A DNA stretch of 64,000 nucleotides, taken from assembly GCF_043380555.1 (NCBI RefSeq), contig NC_091754.1, positions 24,884,905 through 24,948,904 on the forward strand, written 5' to 3'. This document shows, piece after piece, positions 1 through 10,035 of the stretch. The stretch is from Nothobranchius furzeri. Taxonomy: Eukaryota; Chordata; Actinopteri; Cyprinodontiformes; Nothobranchiidae. The notes below the pieces were generated by a model. That model made no database searches. It was not told the DNA's origin and was given only the letters and a program-made list of their open reading frames with translations. The position numbers and the translations under genes were made by a program. The first letter of the stretch is position 1. Each line of letters starts with the position of its first letter.

Positions 1-180
1 TTTAAAGTACCAAGCAACATGGACTAAAGGAGAGGTTCTCTAAAACAGTCAGCTTGATACATTAAGCTAATGACCAATAATGAGTAACTTCTAGGTTTTG
101 CAGTAAGTTCACTAATCATCCCTTAGTATTGAATTTGTATGATTGTGACAATATTTAACTTGCTTTTTATTTTTCACATG

Positions 181-361
181 ACCAGCTCAGTGGCCTAGTG
201 GTATGTCTGCCCTGAGACTGGGAGATCGGGGTTCAAATCCCGGTCAGGTCATGCCAAAGACTTTAAAACGGGACCCGATGCCTCCCAGGTTGACAGTCAG
301 CTTTGAGAGATAGATTGGGGGGTTAAACCCCCAAAGGGTTCCCGAGCACAGCCATGTCTGC
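181..361 (+). mobile_element. tRNA-derived SINE, 3' truncated, in a tnfsf13b intron
   Basis: A tRNA-like head carries an A-box-like segment (TGGCCTAGTGG at 191-201) and a clear B box (GGTTCAAATCC at 230-240). It is followed by the tail seen in a common teleost SINE, with the words CCAAAGACTTTAAAA and GGGGGTTAAACCCCC. The homology fades near 361, so the 3' end seems truncated. It lies in the intron just upstream of the first visible tnfsf13b exon and is in sense with the gene. The family assignment is from memory. Confidence 0.8.
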
Positions 362-456
362 AGGACTTAAATATCCTTCAAATGGTCCAACGTTGTTTTC
401 ACTTTTACCTGATAAAGGATCCCTGAAGAAAAACATGCATTTATGTGTGTTTACAG

Positions 457-513
457 TTTCTCAGTCCTGCCTGCAGCTGCTGGCAAACAGCAGCAGAAAA
501 CCCTTCAGTAAAG
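457..513 (+). CDS. tnfsf13b: tnfsf13b (BAFF) internal exon, start of the TNF-homology region
   Basis: This is the first visible exon of the B-cell activating factor gene. It follows a TTTACAG acceptor and ends at AAAG|GTACAG (donor at 514), with one base of a split codon. The frame reads SCLQLLANSSRKPFSK, which aligns with the stalk-to-TNF junction of vertebrate BAFF (CLQL then a K-G step into the next exon). An alternative acceptor at 463-464 would start the exon at 465. BAFF is a type II membrane cytokine, shed as a trimer, that supports B-cell survival through BAFF-R, TACI and BCMA. The exons for the cytoplasmic, membrane and furin-cleavage parts lie left of the window. Identity rests on the four exons together and on the downstream neighbour myo16, which also follows TNFSF13B in human. 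Confidence 0.8.
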
Positions 514-675
514 GTACAGAGTGTCCGACTTTAATCTAGCTTTATGCTTTTTTGCATATGTGTGATTATTATTCATACCCAATGGTAAACATGGCGTTGA
601 GATCTAAAGTTGCAGTGACTTGTTAGTTTTTGCTTTCTAATAAAATCCTTCACCTCTGATCAGAACTTCCCTCAG

Positions 676-788
676 GCCCATTCATTGGGATTCCTTGGCA
701 GGCAGGACTGAGGAGAGGGTCCGCCCTGGAGGCCGATGGAGACCGGATTGTTGTCCGAGAGGAGGGCCTCTACTTTGTCTACAGTCAG
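676..788 (+). CDS. tnfsf13b: tnfsf13b (BAFF) exon, first strands of the TNF domain
   Basis: The exon begins after CTCAG, completes the codon split at 513 as glycine, and ends in phase 0 at CAG|GTGGGC. Translation gives a tryptophan-containing A strand, then LRRGSALEADGDRIVVREEG and LYFVYSQ. The last segment is the G-x-Y/F-F-x-Y-x-Q signature of TNF ligands. The RRGSALE segment matches the KRGSALE of mammalian BAFF rather than other TNF ligands. No stop or frameshift is seen. Confidence 0.88.
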
Positions 789-1039
789 GTGGGCTGGTTT
801 CCTGTCATTGCATTGCTTTTCCACTAGGGGATGCTGCTGCTCCTTTAGCAAACATCCAGATTATTTTTTTCCTTCTCACATTTTGATGGAAAAAAGGGAT
901 GTGCTGACTCCAAGTATCAATTTGCTTTTTGACCTTGAAAAGGTCAGATCTAAAGCATTTAGCATGCATTGTGCATGCACAATTGACATGATAGAAAATC
1001 CTGTACCATGGTGTTTTCCAGTAATTCTGATTCCTGCAG

Positions 1040-1190
1040 GTTTTTTACACTGACAAGACCTTTACAATGGGCCACGTAGTGATCCGATGGAAGCATTCCA
1101 TTGTGGGAAACGAGGATCCAGACGTGCATCTTTTCCGCTGCATCCAGAGCATGAGCCCTGAAGACTCTTACAACACGTGCTACACAGGAG
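1040..1190 (+). CDS. tnfsf13b: tnfsf13b (BAFF) exon, central TNF domain with flap-like loop
   Basis: The acceptor is CCTGCAG at 1034-1039 and the exon opens with VFYTDKTFTMGHVVIRWK, close to BAFF VLYTDKTYAMGH. It continues through the loop corresponding to the BAFF flap (HSIVGNEDPDVH) and LFRCIQSM. The two cysteines (FRCIQ and NTCYTG) correspond to the disulfide pair of BAFF. The exon must leave one base of a split codon to stay in frame with the last exon. The only position that preserves the family alignment is 1190, so the donor is GC (GAG|GCGGGT) rather than GT. Confidence 0.85.
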
Positions 1191-1310
1191 GCGGGTGTCT
1201 TACTGGTTTCAGCACTAAGCTTAATGGAGAGCATCTTTTTTATCATCTGTAGAAAAACAGAAGCTAAAAGAATTAATTTGAACTTTTTATTGAAAATTTT
1301 AATCCTTCAG

Positions 1311-1423
1311 GTGTTGTGAAGCTAGACGTTGGAGATCACCTGGAGCTTCTGATCCCCCGGGCTACAGCCAACATTTCCCTGGATGGAGATTCCACCTTTC
1401 TGGGTGCCTTTAAGCTGATTTAA
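1311..1423 (+). CDS. tnfsf13b: tnfsf13b (BAFF) terminal coding exon
   Basis: The exon follows AATCCTTCAG. Two bases complete a glycine codon, then the frame reads VVKLDVGDHLELLIPRATAN, ISLDGDSTF and LGAFKLI, then TAA at 1421-1423. Ending a few residues after the G-A-x-K-L motif is typical of BAFF. The ISLDGD-TF-GA-KL pattern is diagnostic against APRIL and other TNF ligands. A possible AATAAA signal lies at 1871-1876, but other A/T-rich hexamers are present and the transcript end cannot be set by eye. Confidence 0.9.
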
Positions 1424-2610
1424 TGCGTGCAACTTCACACAAGAGTAAATTAATGTTATTGCAGGTCAGAGACAGCCACACAGATGGGGAAAACAATGCA
1501 GCACAGCAGCTCTGGTGGCTTTTTTTGTGTTCTGACAGATTGCATGCCTCAAATCTCGTGTTTTCTGTAAATGACAGAGGCAAAATGATGAGTTTGTCTT
1601 CACTGCATTTGTTTTTAGTCACTTCAAGGCAAACTCTGCTAACCACATCATAAAAGACCATTTCATACCATATAAATCATAATATAATTTCACTCTTTTA
1701 GCAGCTTTACCTTATCATTAAAACATTGCTTTCTTATGTAACGTCACGAAATGGCCTGATTTTGAGACCCACAGGTCAGATCTACAGCCAGGTCAACTTA
1801 CCCTGGCTATGACACAACCTACAATATTTTACCTCACAGGAGACTGAAAGCCTGACGCCCTGACAGAGATAATAAAATCATAACAATAACATTCTCTCCT
1901 ACCAGGGTCCCTTTACAGAGGAACTCTTTTATATAAACTCCTCGATCCACAGAGGAACAGAGGAAAAAGAAGATTTTTAAAATTAAAGGTAATCATTAAA
2001 TAAACATTTGTTTATTGCTACTTATAATAATTATAAAGCAGTGAAATGTTTCATTAATCTGTGTTTAATGATACATGTTTAGCATGTTTACTTGACGAGG
2101 TCATCACCATTTGCACTCACACAAGGACAAAGTACAACAAGTTGAACGCATGACACACGGTTAACCTTTTGCCCAGTTCAGAGCGTCGGACTCAAAGAGG
2201 GTGTGTCTCTGAGATTCTTGGCAATATTCCTCAAACTTGTCAACTTTTGGTTGGCTGCCTATTCATAACATCAATATATTAAAACTAGATTACTCTGGTT
2301 TTTCCTTCAGTTCGTTCGTTCGTTCAGTTCGAGAGTTCTAGAGTAAAGCTTCAGACCGGCCATCTGAGCAAAACCTCTTTAACCATCAAAGATTTTGACA
2401 CATCGTCAAAACCTTTTAAGACCTTTTTCACACCTGCGAAGCTGATACAACTAGATAGTTTCCTGCAGTACAAAGCTGATATTATTACAGCTCCATAAGA
2501 GTTATTCCTGAAACTAGTCCAACTGTCGTTACCTGGAAGATGACCCTGGACTGACCTGGTCGCACCGGAAGTTAGTCTACGGACTTTGGTGCCGGGGTCT
2601 CTGACCCCCC

Positions 2611-2660
<50 letters not shown>

Positions 2661-3011
2661 TCTCGGAACCAAAAGGGCGTCTCCTCTTGGGTACGTAGAA
2701 CACAGTGAGATTGCGTCTGGATGTGGGTTTGCTAATAATCTGCTCACAGCTTAACACAAACCAAATTCTTTTAAATCCAGAACTCAGCTCTCTGAGATAC
2801 GGACGTTCTGACTCCATTATATTTACACATAGGTTCCAGACACCTTTAGTTGCCTTCCACTCACAGTAAATAATAGTTAAACAATTTGTCAAGTTTTGAA
2901 TTGTTTGTAAAATAAATTCTTACTTTTATAAACCTGACTGTTTCTTCAATCAAAACGAAGTGCATACAACCCCCTAATGAATAACGAATCCTAGAATCTT
3001 CTGATTAATCA
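1424..3011. other. 3' flank of tnfsf13b: probable 3' UTR then intergenic, with a poly-C/(CA)n tract
   Basis: No further coding exon is recognisable. The stretch is AT-rich. It holds short runs of TTCG near 2311 and a run of C (2605-2627) running directly into (CA)n up to about 2656. Confidence 0.5.
2605..2656. repeat. Poly-C run fused to (CA)n microsatellite
   Basis: About 23 C residues are followed without a break by about 15 CA units. The glycine/valine-rich frames across it on the minus strand are artefacts of the tract. Confidence 0.95.
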
Positions 3012-3015
3012 TTAA

Positions 3016-3331
3016 CCCTTTGATGCATGAATTATGAAATCTTCAACCATGATTTTTAAACAATTTTTTTCATTCATCTTTAGGTGTGAATGAAACAAAT
3101 TTCAACAAATAATTTTTGTAACATTTTGTTAATTTACATATAATTTATTACATGTCCAGCTCAGTGGACAGCGTGCATTCTGAACATGAAATATGGTGGC
3201 TTGACATGCTGAAGCCCAAATGGAGGGGCTCACATGCAATAAAGTCTTCAACAGCTGTGCTTAATAGCAAAAATAAATAAATAACAATTTTGAGTACCTC
3301 TCCACTGTAGTGACCATTATGCATCAAAGGG
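3016..3331. mobile_element. Non-autonomous piggyBac-type element (MITE)
   Basis: The element is 316 bp and bounded by TTAA on both sides (3012-3015 and 3332-3335). Its ends are perfect inverted repeats: CCCTTTGATGCAT at 3016-3028 and ATGCATCAAAGGG at 3319-3331. TTAA duplication plus CCC...GGG termini is the hallmark of piggyBac transposons. No transposase frame is present, so it would depend on an autonomous relative. Confidence 0.85.
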
Positions 3332-3335
3332 TTAA

Positions 3336-4505
3336 AGGCTAGGCAGGTTGATATTCTGCATTTAAATAGAGTATCACAGCTTATTGGTCACAAGTTGTGC
3401 TAATAATATATTAAGCTCTTAAAGCAATTTACTTAACCCAACATACTATTTATTAACATTACACTTACACTGTATTAGCTTAATAAAGGGCACAATTTGT
3501 CAACATAGAATATTTTTATATACCTGATGTAAAATATAAAATGCAATAAAAGGACATTTCAGGGGGTTTGTTCCATTTTTTATGTCAAGAAGGAAAAACG
3601 TTTATGCGACAGAACACAAAAGAGATATTGAGATAAGGTTCAGCAGGAACTGCAAAAATAAAACTCCACCGGCATATTTTTAGCTCCAAGAAAAACGGCA
3701 GGCGGATGATGTCAGTGGTTTCAAAGCAGTCGTTCAGGCCTGAGGATTCTGAAGAAAATTGGAGGCTCTTTTCAATAAATCATATGAGGTTTGTAATAAA
3801 GCAGCAAGGAGGAGAGTTAGACTGAGAAGTTTCGGGACCCAAGAGTCTCTAAACCAACACAAGGGAAAAACGTACATTATTATCAGACTCTTTGGTAGTA
3901 TCATGAAAAAAGACAGAATTAACATTTGCCTTCATACAACACAGGTTGTTTAAAATAGAAATGTGTTTCATTCAGTGCAGCATGTATTACACTAAATCCG
4001 AGCCCTAACCCTCAACAATATAATATATGCTTATTAGGAGCAGGTGTTGCAAGACGAGACAGAAGCCGACCTGTGCAGGTTGGTGCTGCATTTGGAGAGA
4101 TGATGGGCCCTTATAGATATAAAAGACCTGAAGACACTAAAAAAGAAAATACATAAAAAAATACCTCAGATTGAGTCTATCTTCGTGTGAGCAACACAAA
4201 TCTCAATAATGAATCAAACTATCTTCAGGTCGACTCAGCTGCTTGTCTGATTCTCCAGCTGACATTAACTGAGAGCTGAAATTGAAAAAGTCTCTAAATG
4301 TTGTGATTAAGGAACATCGTTGTGCAGCTGATGTTCTTTTTTTTCCCAAATGGTGGTACACCGAGGCTGACCTTGATGTCATCAGGGGGATTTTATAAAA
4401 TCTCTGGTCAGGGAATGCTTTGGGATTGTCCCAGGAGGAAAAGGCCACATGAAAGAGGAATGTTTGTTTTTATAAAGGGAAAAAAGTGAATCCTTTGAAT
4501 TTTTC
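3336..4505. other. Intergenic, nothing recognised
   Basis: AT-rich DNA with scattered short open frames that lack protein-like composition. I see no repeat ends or gene signals. Confidence 0.5.
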
Positions 4506-5190
4506 TGTCCATCCATCCATCCATCCCCATCCATCCATCCATCCATCAATCCATCCATCCATCCATCCATCCATCCATCCCCATCCATCCATCCATCCAT
4601 CCATCCATTCATCCATCCATCCATCCCCATCCATCCATCCATCCATCCATCCATCCATCCATCCATCCATCCATCCCCATCCATCCATCCATCCATCCAT
4701 CCATCCATCCATCCATCCATCCATCCATCCATCCCCATCCATCCATCCATCCCCATCCATCCATCCATCCATCCATCCCCATCCATCCATCCATCCATTC
4801 ATCCATCCATCCATCCCCATCCATCCATCCATCCATCCATCCATCCATCCATCCCCATCCATCCATCCATCCATCCCCATCCATCCATCCATCCCCATCC
4901 ATCCATCCATCCATCCATCCATCCATCCATCCATCCATCCATCCATCCATCCATCCATCCATCCATCCATCCCCATCCATCCATCCATTCATCCATCCAT
5001 CCCCATCCATCCATCCATCCCCATCCATCCACCCATCCCCATCCATCCATCCCCATCCATCCATTCATCCATCCATCCCCATCCATCCATCCATCCATCC
5101 ATCCCCATCCATCCCCATCCATCCATCCATCCATCCATCCATCCATCCATCCATCCATCCCCATCCATCCATCTGTCCATCCATCTGTCC
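4506..5190. repeat. (CATC)n tetranucleotide array of about 690 bp with periodic CCC interruptions
   Basis: Nearly pure CATC/ATCC repeats are interrupted at irregular spacing by CCCCATC variants and a few ATTC, CTGT and ACCC units. Four is not a multiple of three, so all frames stay open and encode HPSI or MDGW-type repeats; these are not genes. The right flank is the tail of a LINE coding region. Confidence 0.97.
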
Positions 5191-5340
5191 ATCCATACTG
5201 GTTGTGCAGCACCAGGCTAAAGACCAAAGGTGACAGATCATTTGCTGCTGTGGCCCCCAGACTCTGGAACTCTCTCCCTCTGAGCCTGAGATCAGTAGTC
5301 TCCTTTAAAAAGCAGCTGAAAACTCATCAAAGACACACAT
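5191..5340 (+). mobile_element. LINE fragment: extreme C-terminal coding end of an L2/CR1-like ORF2
   Basis: After the array the frame reads CSTRLKTKGDRSFAAVAPRL then WNSLPLSLRSVVSFKKQLKT. The GDRSF-AAVAPRLWNSLP-LR pattern is the conserved C-terminal tail of teleost L2-like reverse transcriptase proteins. Only the tail remains and is followed by CA-rich sequence. Confidence 0.75.
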
Positions 5341-8300
5341 GCACACACACAGACACACACAGACACTCAAGCACACACAAACGCACACTTGTTTGCTCTG
5401 TCTATTTGTGCAGTTAGTCTGAGAAAAGCCAGTGGGTCGTCACTTCTTCACCAAGCCTTTTGCATTTTTTGTCAGGGCTCTGTTGGGCAGCAGGAACCAA
5501 AGCTGGGTAGACAACAAGTCAAATACTAAAGTATGAGTCTGAGTAAACAAAGTTCCAGATAAAAGTGACTATTGATAGAGTAGAAGCATGATGCTGATAG
5601 ACGGCATATTGAGAGCAGACCCTGAGATTCATCTAAGTCAGTAAAACCCTTTGAAGAGCCGGCTGATGTTTACCGCAGCAGGCGGCTGAACAAACAGCAA
5701 CTGAGAACCAGAATAAGGAGGCGGATGTGAAAGAGGCGCTCAGAAAAGACCTCTCCTATAAATGTGTCACGCATGATGCCACCCCTCCTCCATGTGGTCC
5801 AGAGATGTCTTTGTGTGGTGCCATGGTGATGGCTTGTGTGTTTGCGGAAGCTGATGTCACTGTGGTCTCGGATCTCAAAAGAGAAACCAGCATCTGACCG
5901 GAGAATCAGGAAACGAGACCTGCTGTGTACACTTGCTGGCACCGTGTGCCGTTCACACGCTGTACACTCACACTAGTACACAAAAATACCCAAACATCCA
6001 TGAGAACAAAAGTTGGCCCATTTTGATTAACAAAGCCACGGCTGATGAGCAGAACAAACCCATGTTCCTGGTTCCATGTGTGCATTTTAACCCAACATTA
6101 ACCTCTTCAGTGGCTTAATGTTAATGTTGCCATGTGTGCACGTTTAGGACCCAAATAAAGGAAGTTAGCAGGAGGAAGATGTGAAAGGGTGTAAATTAAT
6201 TTCCTTTATTACCAAACTAAATAGCATATAATTCAGAACTTGAAGCTGCAGAAAACCCAATGAAGCACAAATGACCTCCAGGCTGTGAACACGTCTTTGT
6301 GCCAGAGGTCCAGTTTCACTTCCTTAATGGAATTAGAAACCAAAGAATGCAGTTTATCATCTGTAAAGCTTTGATTCGTTGAGAACTACTCTGACAAAGG
6401 AAAGCTTAGCTCTGTTTTGTTGACCATCTGCATCAAACCAGATAAAAAGAATAAGCAGAAGCTGTATCAGAGTCCTCTAGTGGCTGCTTGCAACATGGCG
6501 TCTGGGTCCATTCTCTCCTGGACACAAAGAAGCGTCTGTTGGTACGCTTTAAGGTGGAATATGGAACACAAACACCATGGCGACATCTAGTGTGTGGAGG
6601 TTGTTGCAGCAATAGAACCGTAGAGATGCCCGGTTCTCTAACTATACGTGACATTTTGTATTTTTGTCCATCTGTTGCAGGCTTCACCTAAACTCACTCT
6701 GGGCTCAGAAGCAGCTGCTTCACTTGCTGAGTCCGCCATTTTCCACAGTGCCAGCCTCACTGTGCCAAGCAGACTGTTTGGCAACCCACAATGGTGCCCT
6801 CTATTGGCTGGAAGATGTAAACATAAACACTGAGAGTTGTACCCATCAAAAAGAAACATTTGAATATTTTTATATAAAAATATAACTTTTAAAAGAAATA
6901 CTGTACCTTCATTCACACCTCTAAATGCCCCAAGGAAGTATTAATATTAAACAATATATAGGCTTTAATTAAATTGGTCCATTTCAACATTTAAAGGTGC
7001 ATTGTGTAGAAATGAAGTAAATATGACATCCTGTGGTAAAATGTGGTTACCGCAACCACTTTGAAAAACTCTGGAGCTTTATGCTGGGTGTCGTCAATTA
7101 CACTTGTCACTGTTGCAGTGTTAGCTCGCGCACACACTGATGGTAACTAGTAGTTACGTCCCTCCTTCCTCTGTTTTGAAAGGAGAAAAACTGACAAGCC
7201 CGCAGCCAGCTAGACATGAGATATGTTTCAGTACAACTTTCCTTCCAAAATGACTAAAACACTACACTCTTTTGCAATTTTCTCACTGTAAAAATCTCAC
7301 TATAGTCTAACATACTGCACATTTACAGGGGTGCAAGGCAGTGTTTGCTTTCTTTCAGCACCCCCTAGTGTCCATTTGTAGAACCAAAACTCCTCGCTGT
7401 GCGTTCGTCTTTTTAACATCTAGCAGCTGAAATGTCTCCCCAGCCTTCATCAGTGCTTACATGAGTGATTCAGCACTAAAGTAAACAAATCAGCTGCGTT
7501 CATTATCTAAAACATGCAGGAAACGTGCTGGAACCAGACTGCAGCGCCAGATATGTCAGCTCAAGTCTCAACAGGGCGGGCCTGCCAGTCTGAAGTTGCA
7601 AGTGGAATATTCTGACCGCAGGGGGCAATAGGGGCTGGGTGGTCTTTACATTAACCCTGTAAAGGGTCATTTTAGCACATGCTGGCTCTAGAATTTTTTT
7701 TAAACGTGACAAAGTTTTAAAATATCCCTTTAACATTGAGCAATAAATGAAAATAATAAAAAGGTTTAACACAAAGGTAAAAATGACTAAATTAAAGAAT
7801 TAAACAGAACAAACTAACTTTATCATAAGATAATACGAAACCAAACACAAAAATCATGACATAATACAAATAAAACAGATGTAGGCTCGTGAATGATCAG
7901 TTTTCAGTGATTCAGCTCAGACCCCTAACCCTGTATAAAGCATGATGCTTACTGCAAAAAGACAAAAAAATAACTGTTATGGTGATAAGTACACTTGAAA
8001 TTTGTTCAAACCTTTCTAACTAACTGTTTGATCTCAGCATCCCCATCTGCACCTTTACCCCCCCCCCCCCCCCCACTCCCCACCCCACCTCATGTGGGAG
8101 CTTAAGGACAGGTCTGACTGATGACGGAGGCTAGAGGTGATCCTGAACCCTGATGAGAAAATCCAGTTTGCTCCGTATCCACAACAAATCACTAACGCAG
8201 CCTAATGCTACTCGCAGATAGAAGCTCATCCTGTGCATACGCACATGTTAACCTTTAATGCCCTCCAAAAAGAGCAGGACTTAACATAGCCTCCCTGCGC

Positions 8301-9741
8301 TTTAATATTCAACATGCTTGTTCCGTGTACATGCTTATGTAGTACTTGGGTATTAGTTGGATCTACTGCGGTCGGCTCGGAGTAATCAGGCTGATCCACA
8401 GCCCTCCAGCTGAACTGGCACCATATAGCTGGTGAGGATTTTGGTTGGATCGGGCTAAAATCTAACGTCCTGCTTTTATCATGTGGTTTTTAATCGATTC
8501 TGCTTCAACAGACATGAGCTGTTTTAATCATAAAAACACTCTACTGATGTTTCTGTGTTTTTAACACGTGTCCATGGACATCCAGTAGTTCGCCCAAGAG
8601 CCAAATTAGAACCTGGTTGAATGTAAAATGAGTTAATCTGATTCTGCATCTGTAACAACAAACAAAACAACAAGGGTGGGATGTGAACGAGAGAATTAAA
8701 GCATGAATTAAATATCATCTCTGTTCAGGTTGATGCTTATTTTATTCTCAAGGACAAACCCCATTTTATAGGGCAGAAAGAGGAGAACATCAAGCAGATA
8801 AGTGCGTGGTGAGAGATTTGGCAGTGCCCTCTCCTCTCGCTATCGCCTGACTGTTTCAGAGCTCTGACCCAGAGCTTTGGAAGTAAAACATCGCCTGGAA
8901 CATTTGTCTCCAGACAGAGACACAAATAACCTGATTGTTTGGTTTGTTTGCACATTACATAAAAAAACTGCATAAACTCTGAATGTGTTTTGCATTTTTA
9001 CTCTGATTGATCTGTTAGATTATTCCCAACCAGATTTAGCTGCTTTTTTACTAAGTTTAAAAAAAACAATGTGTTGTAATTTTGCTATTACTGCATCATC
9101 TATAAAGTCTGATATCACCATAATTACGTTGCTCCAACCTTTAACGTACTGGTTATTCCTGCTGCAGCTCCAGAATCTGCAGGGACTTTTGTCTGAAAAT
9201 AGTACGTAAGATTATTTAAAGCTAAAACTGTTACTCTAAAGGATTATTGTTCTCTTTTAGAGCCGTCTGTTTTCCTGTTTGCTTTTGTGCTTCAGCAAAC
9301 AAGTGTTTTACATTCAAGTTCTAGATATTTCAAAAATCAAAGAATCATAAAAAGAGCTAGTTTTATAAAATATTTTAAATGGTTATTCAAATACTCTTAC
9401 GTTTTCTGTTTTGCATACTTGTAAAAAGGCTGCAACCATGTAAAAATCTTTGTGAATGTAGCTGATTTCCTCATTTGACATAGACGTAAGGATTGTGTGT
9501 GCAACTGCATTCGTAAATATGTTCAGTTGCAATCCAAAAAAAAGAGTCTAACACTTTTGCAAGGAGCTGTATTTATGACCGTATCATCTCGTGCATGTCA
9601 TATGAATAAAAAAAGTATAGAAATACCTGTGCAACTATTGTGCACATTTTCCTTCGTGCATTTGCTAATTATGCTTCAATTTAATTGCAACGTACTTTCA
9701 TTAAGTGCACAAGTCATTTGCACTTTTTGACTTTCAGGTGT
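5341..9741. other. Intergenic, AT-rich, with dispersed-repeat remnants
   Basis: No gene is recognised. It contains CA-rich sequence (5341-5385), a poly-C run at 8059-8076 and, at 7358-7570, a segment repeated at 22828-23047. The part from about 6985 to 7330, beginning GGTGCATTGTGTAGAA, looks like a further old transposon remnant, but I cannot define its ends. Confidence 0.45.
7358..7570 (+). repeat. Dispersed repeat, copy 1 (second copy at 22828-23047)
   Basis: Begins GCACCCCCTAGTGTCC and shares long blocks with the segment at 22828, including AATGTCTCCCCAGCCTTCAT and CAGGAAACGTGCTGGAA. Both copies are in the same orientation and have diverged by substitutions and indels. No coding content or clear terminal repeats; family not recognised. 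Confidence 0.75.
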
Positions 9742-9746
9742 GAGAC

Positions 9747-10023
9747 TGTCACGAACTCCTCCAGCTGACTGCATTCCATTCATTCCTGCCACCAACGTGG
9801 CGACTGACGTCATCACGCCGGCACTACTTAAGGAAGTGCCGGCGTTTCATTCATTGCTCAGTCATCGTTTCTCACCAGACTTTGTATCGAGTCTCCAGGC
9901 TTACCAGCCCTCAAAACACTCAGACTACACCTACAGGAGATAACCACGCCGGCTATCTCCGTCTCTCCGCGTCTGGGCAACAGAACTCTCAGTCACGCTT
10001 CAGATCTGCCAACGAACCTGACA
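9747..10023 (+). repeat. 5' LTR (277 bp) of the chromovirus
   Basis: Starts TGTCACGAAC and ends GAACCTGACA (TG...CA-type termini). By eye it matches the copy at 14270-14546 base for base. It contains a full CRE/ATF site, a palindrome around a TATA-like word and the inferred transcription start at 9856. No AATAAA is present in it. Confidence 0.96.
9805..9866 (+). promoter_or_regulatory. Inferred LTR promoter and start of R
   Basis: TGACGTCA, a perfect CRE/ATF palindrome, lies at 9805-9812. A 10-bp perfect inverted repeat (CGCCGGCACT at 9816-9825, AGTGCCGGCG at 9835-9844) flanks a TATA-like ACTTAAGG. About 30 bp after the TATA-like word, GCTCAGTCATC at 9856-9866 is the exact complement of the primer site. 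In Tf1-like elements that sequence is the first 11 nt of the RNA, so the start of transcription is inferred at 9856. Confidence 0.65.
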
Positions 10024-10024
10024 G

Positions 10025-10035
10025 GATGACTGAGC
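10025..10035 (+). promoter_or_regulatory. Self-priming primer-binding site overlapping the gag start codon
   Basis: GATGACTGAGC, two bases after the 5' LTR, is the perfect 11-nt reverse complement of GCTCAGTCATC at 9856-9866. No TGG-type tRNA primer site is seen here. This matches self-priming of the Tf1/sushi group, where the 5' end of the RNA folds back to prime minus-strand DNA. The gag ATG at 10026-10028 lies within the site. Confidence 0.75.

Noticed and set aside
1191..1252. Read-through of tnfsf13b exon 3 to a stop at 1250
   Set aside because: It would lose the last third of the TNF domain, and a perfectly matching last exon follows at 1311.
4382..5227. Several long open frames encoding MDGW or HPSI repeats
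   Set aside because: They are translations of the CATC array, which is open in all frames because its unit length is not a multiple of three.
9882..10025. Longer Gag starting inside the 5' LTR
   Set aside because: The upstream frame is open but its first codon is TTG and there is no ATG. The ATG at 10026 fits the family and has a good context.
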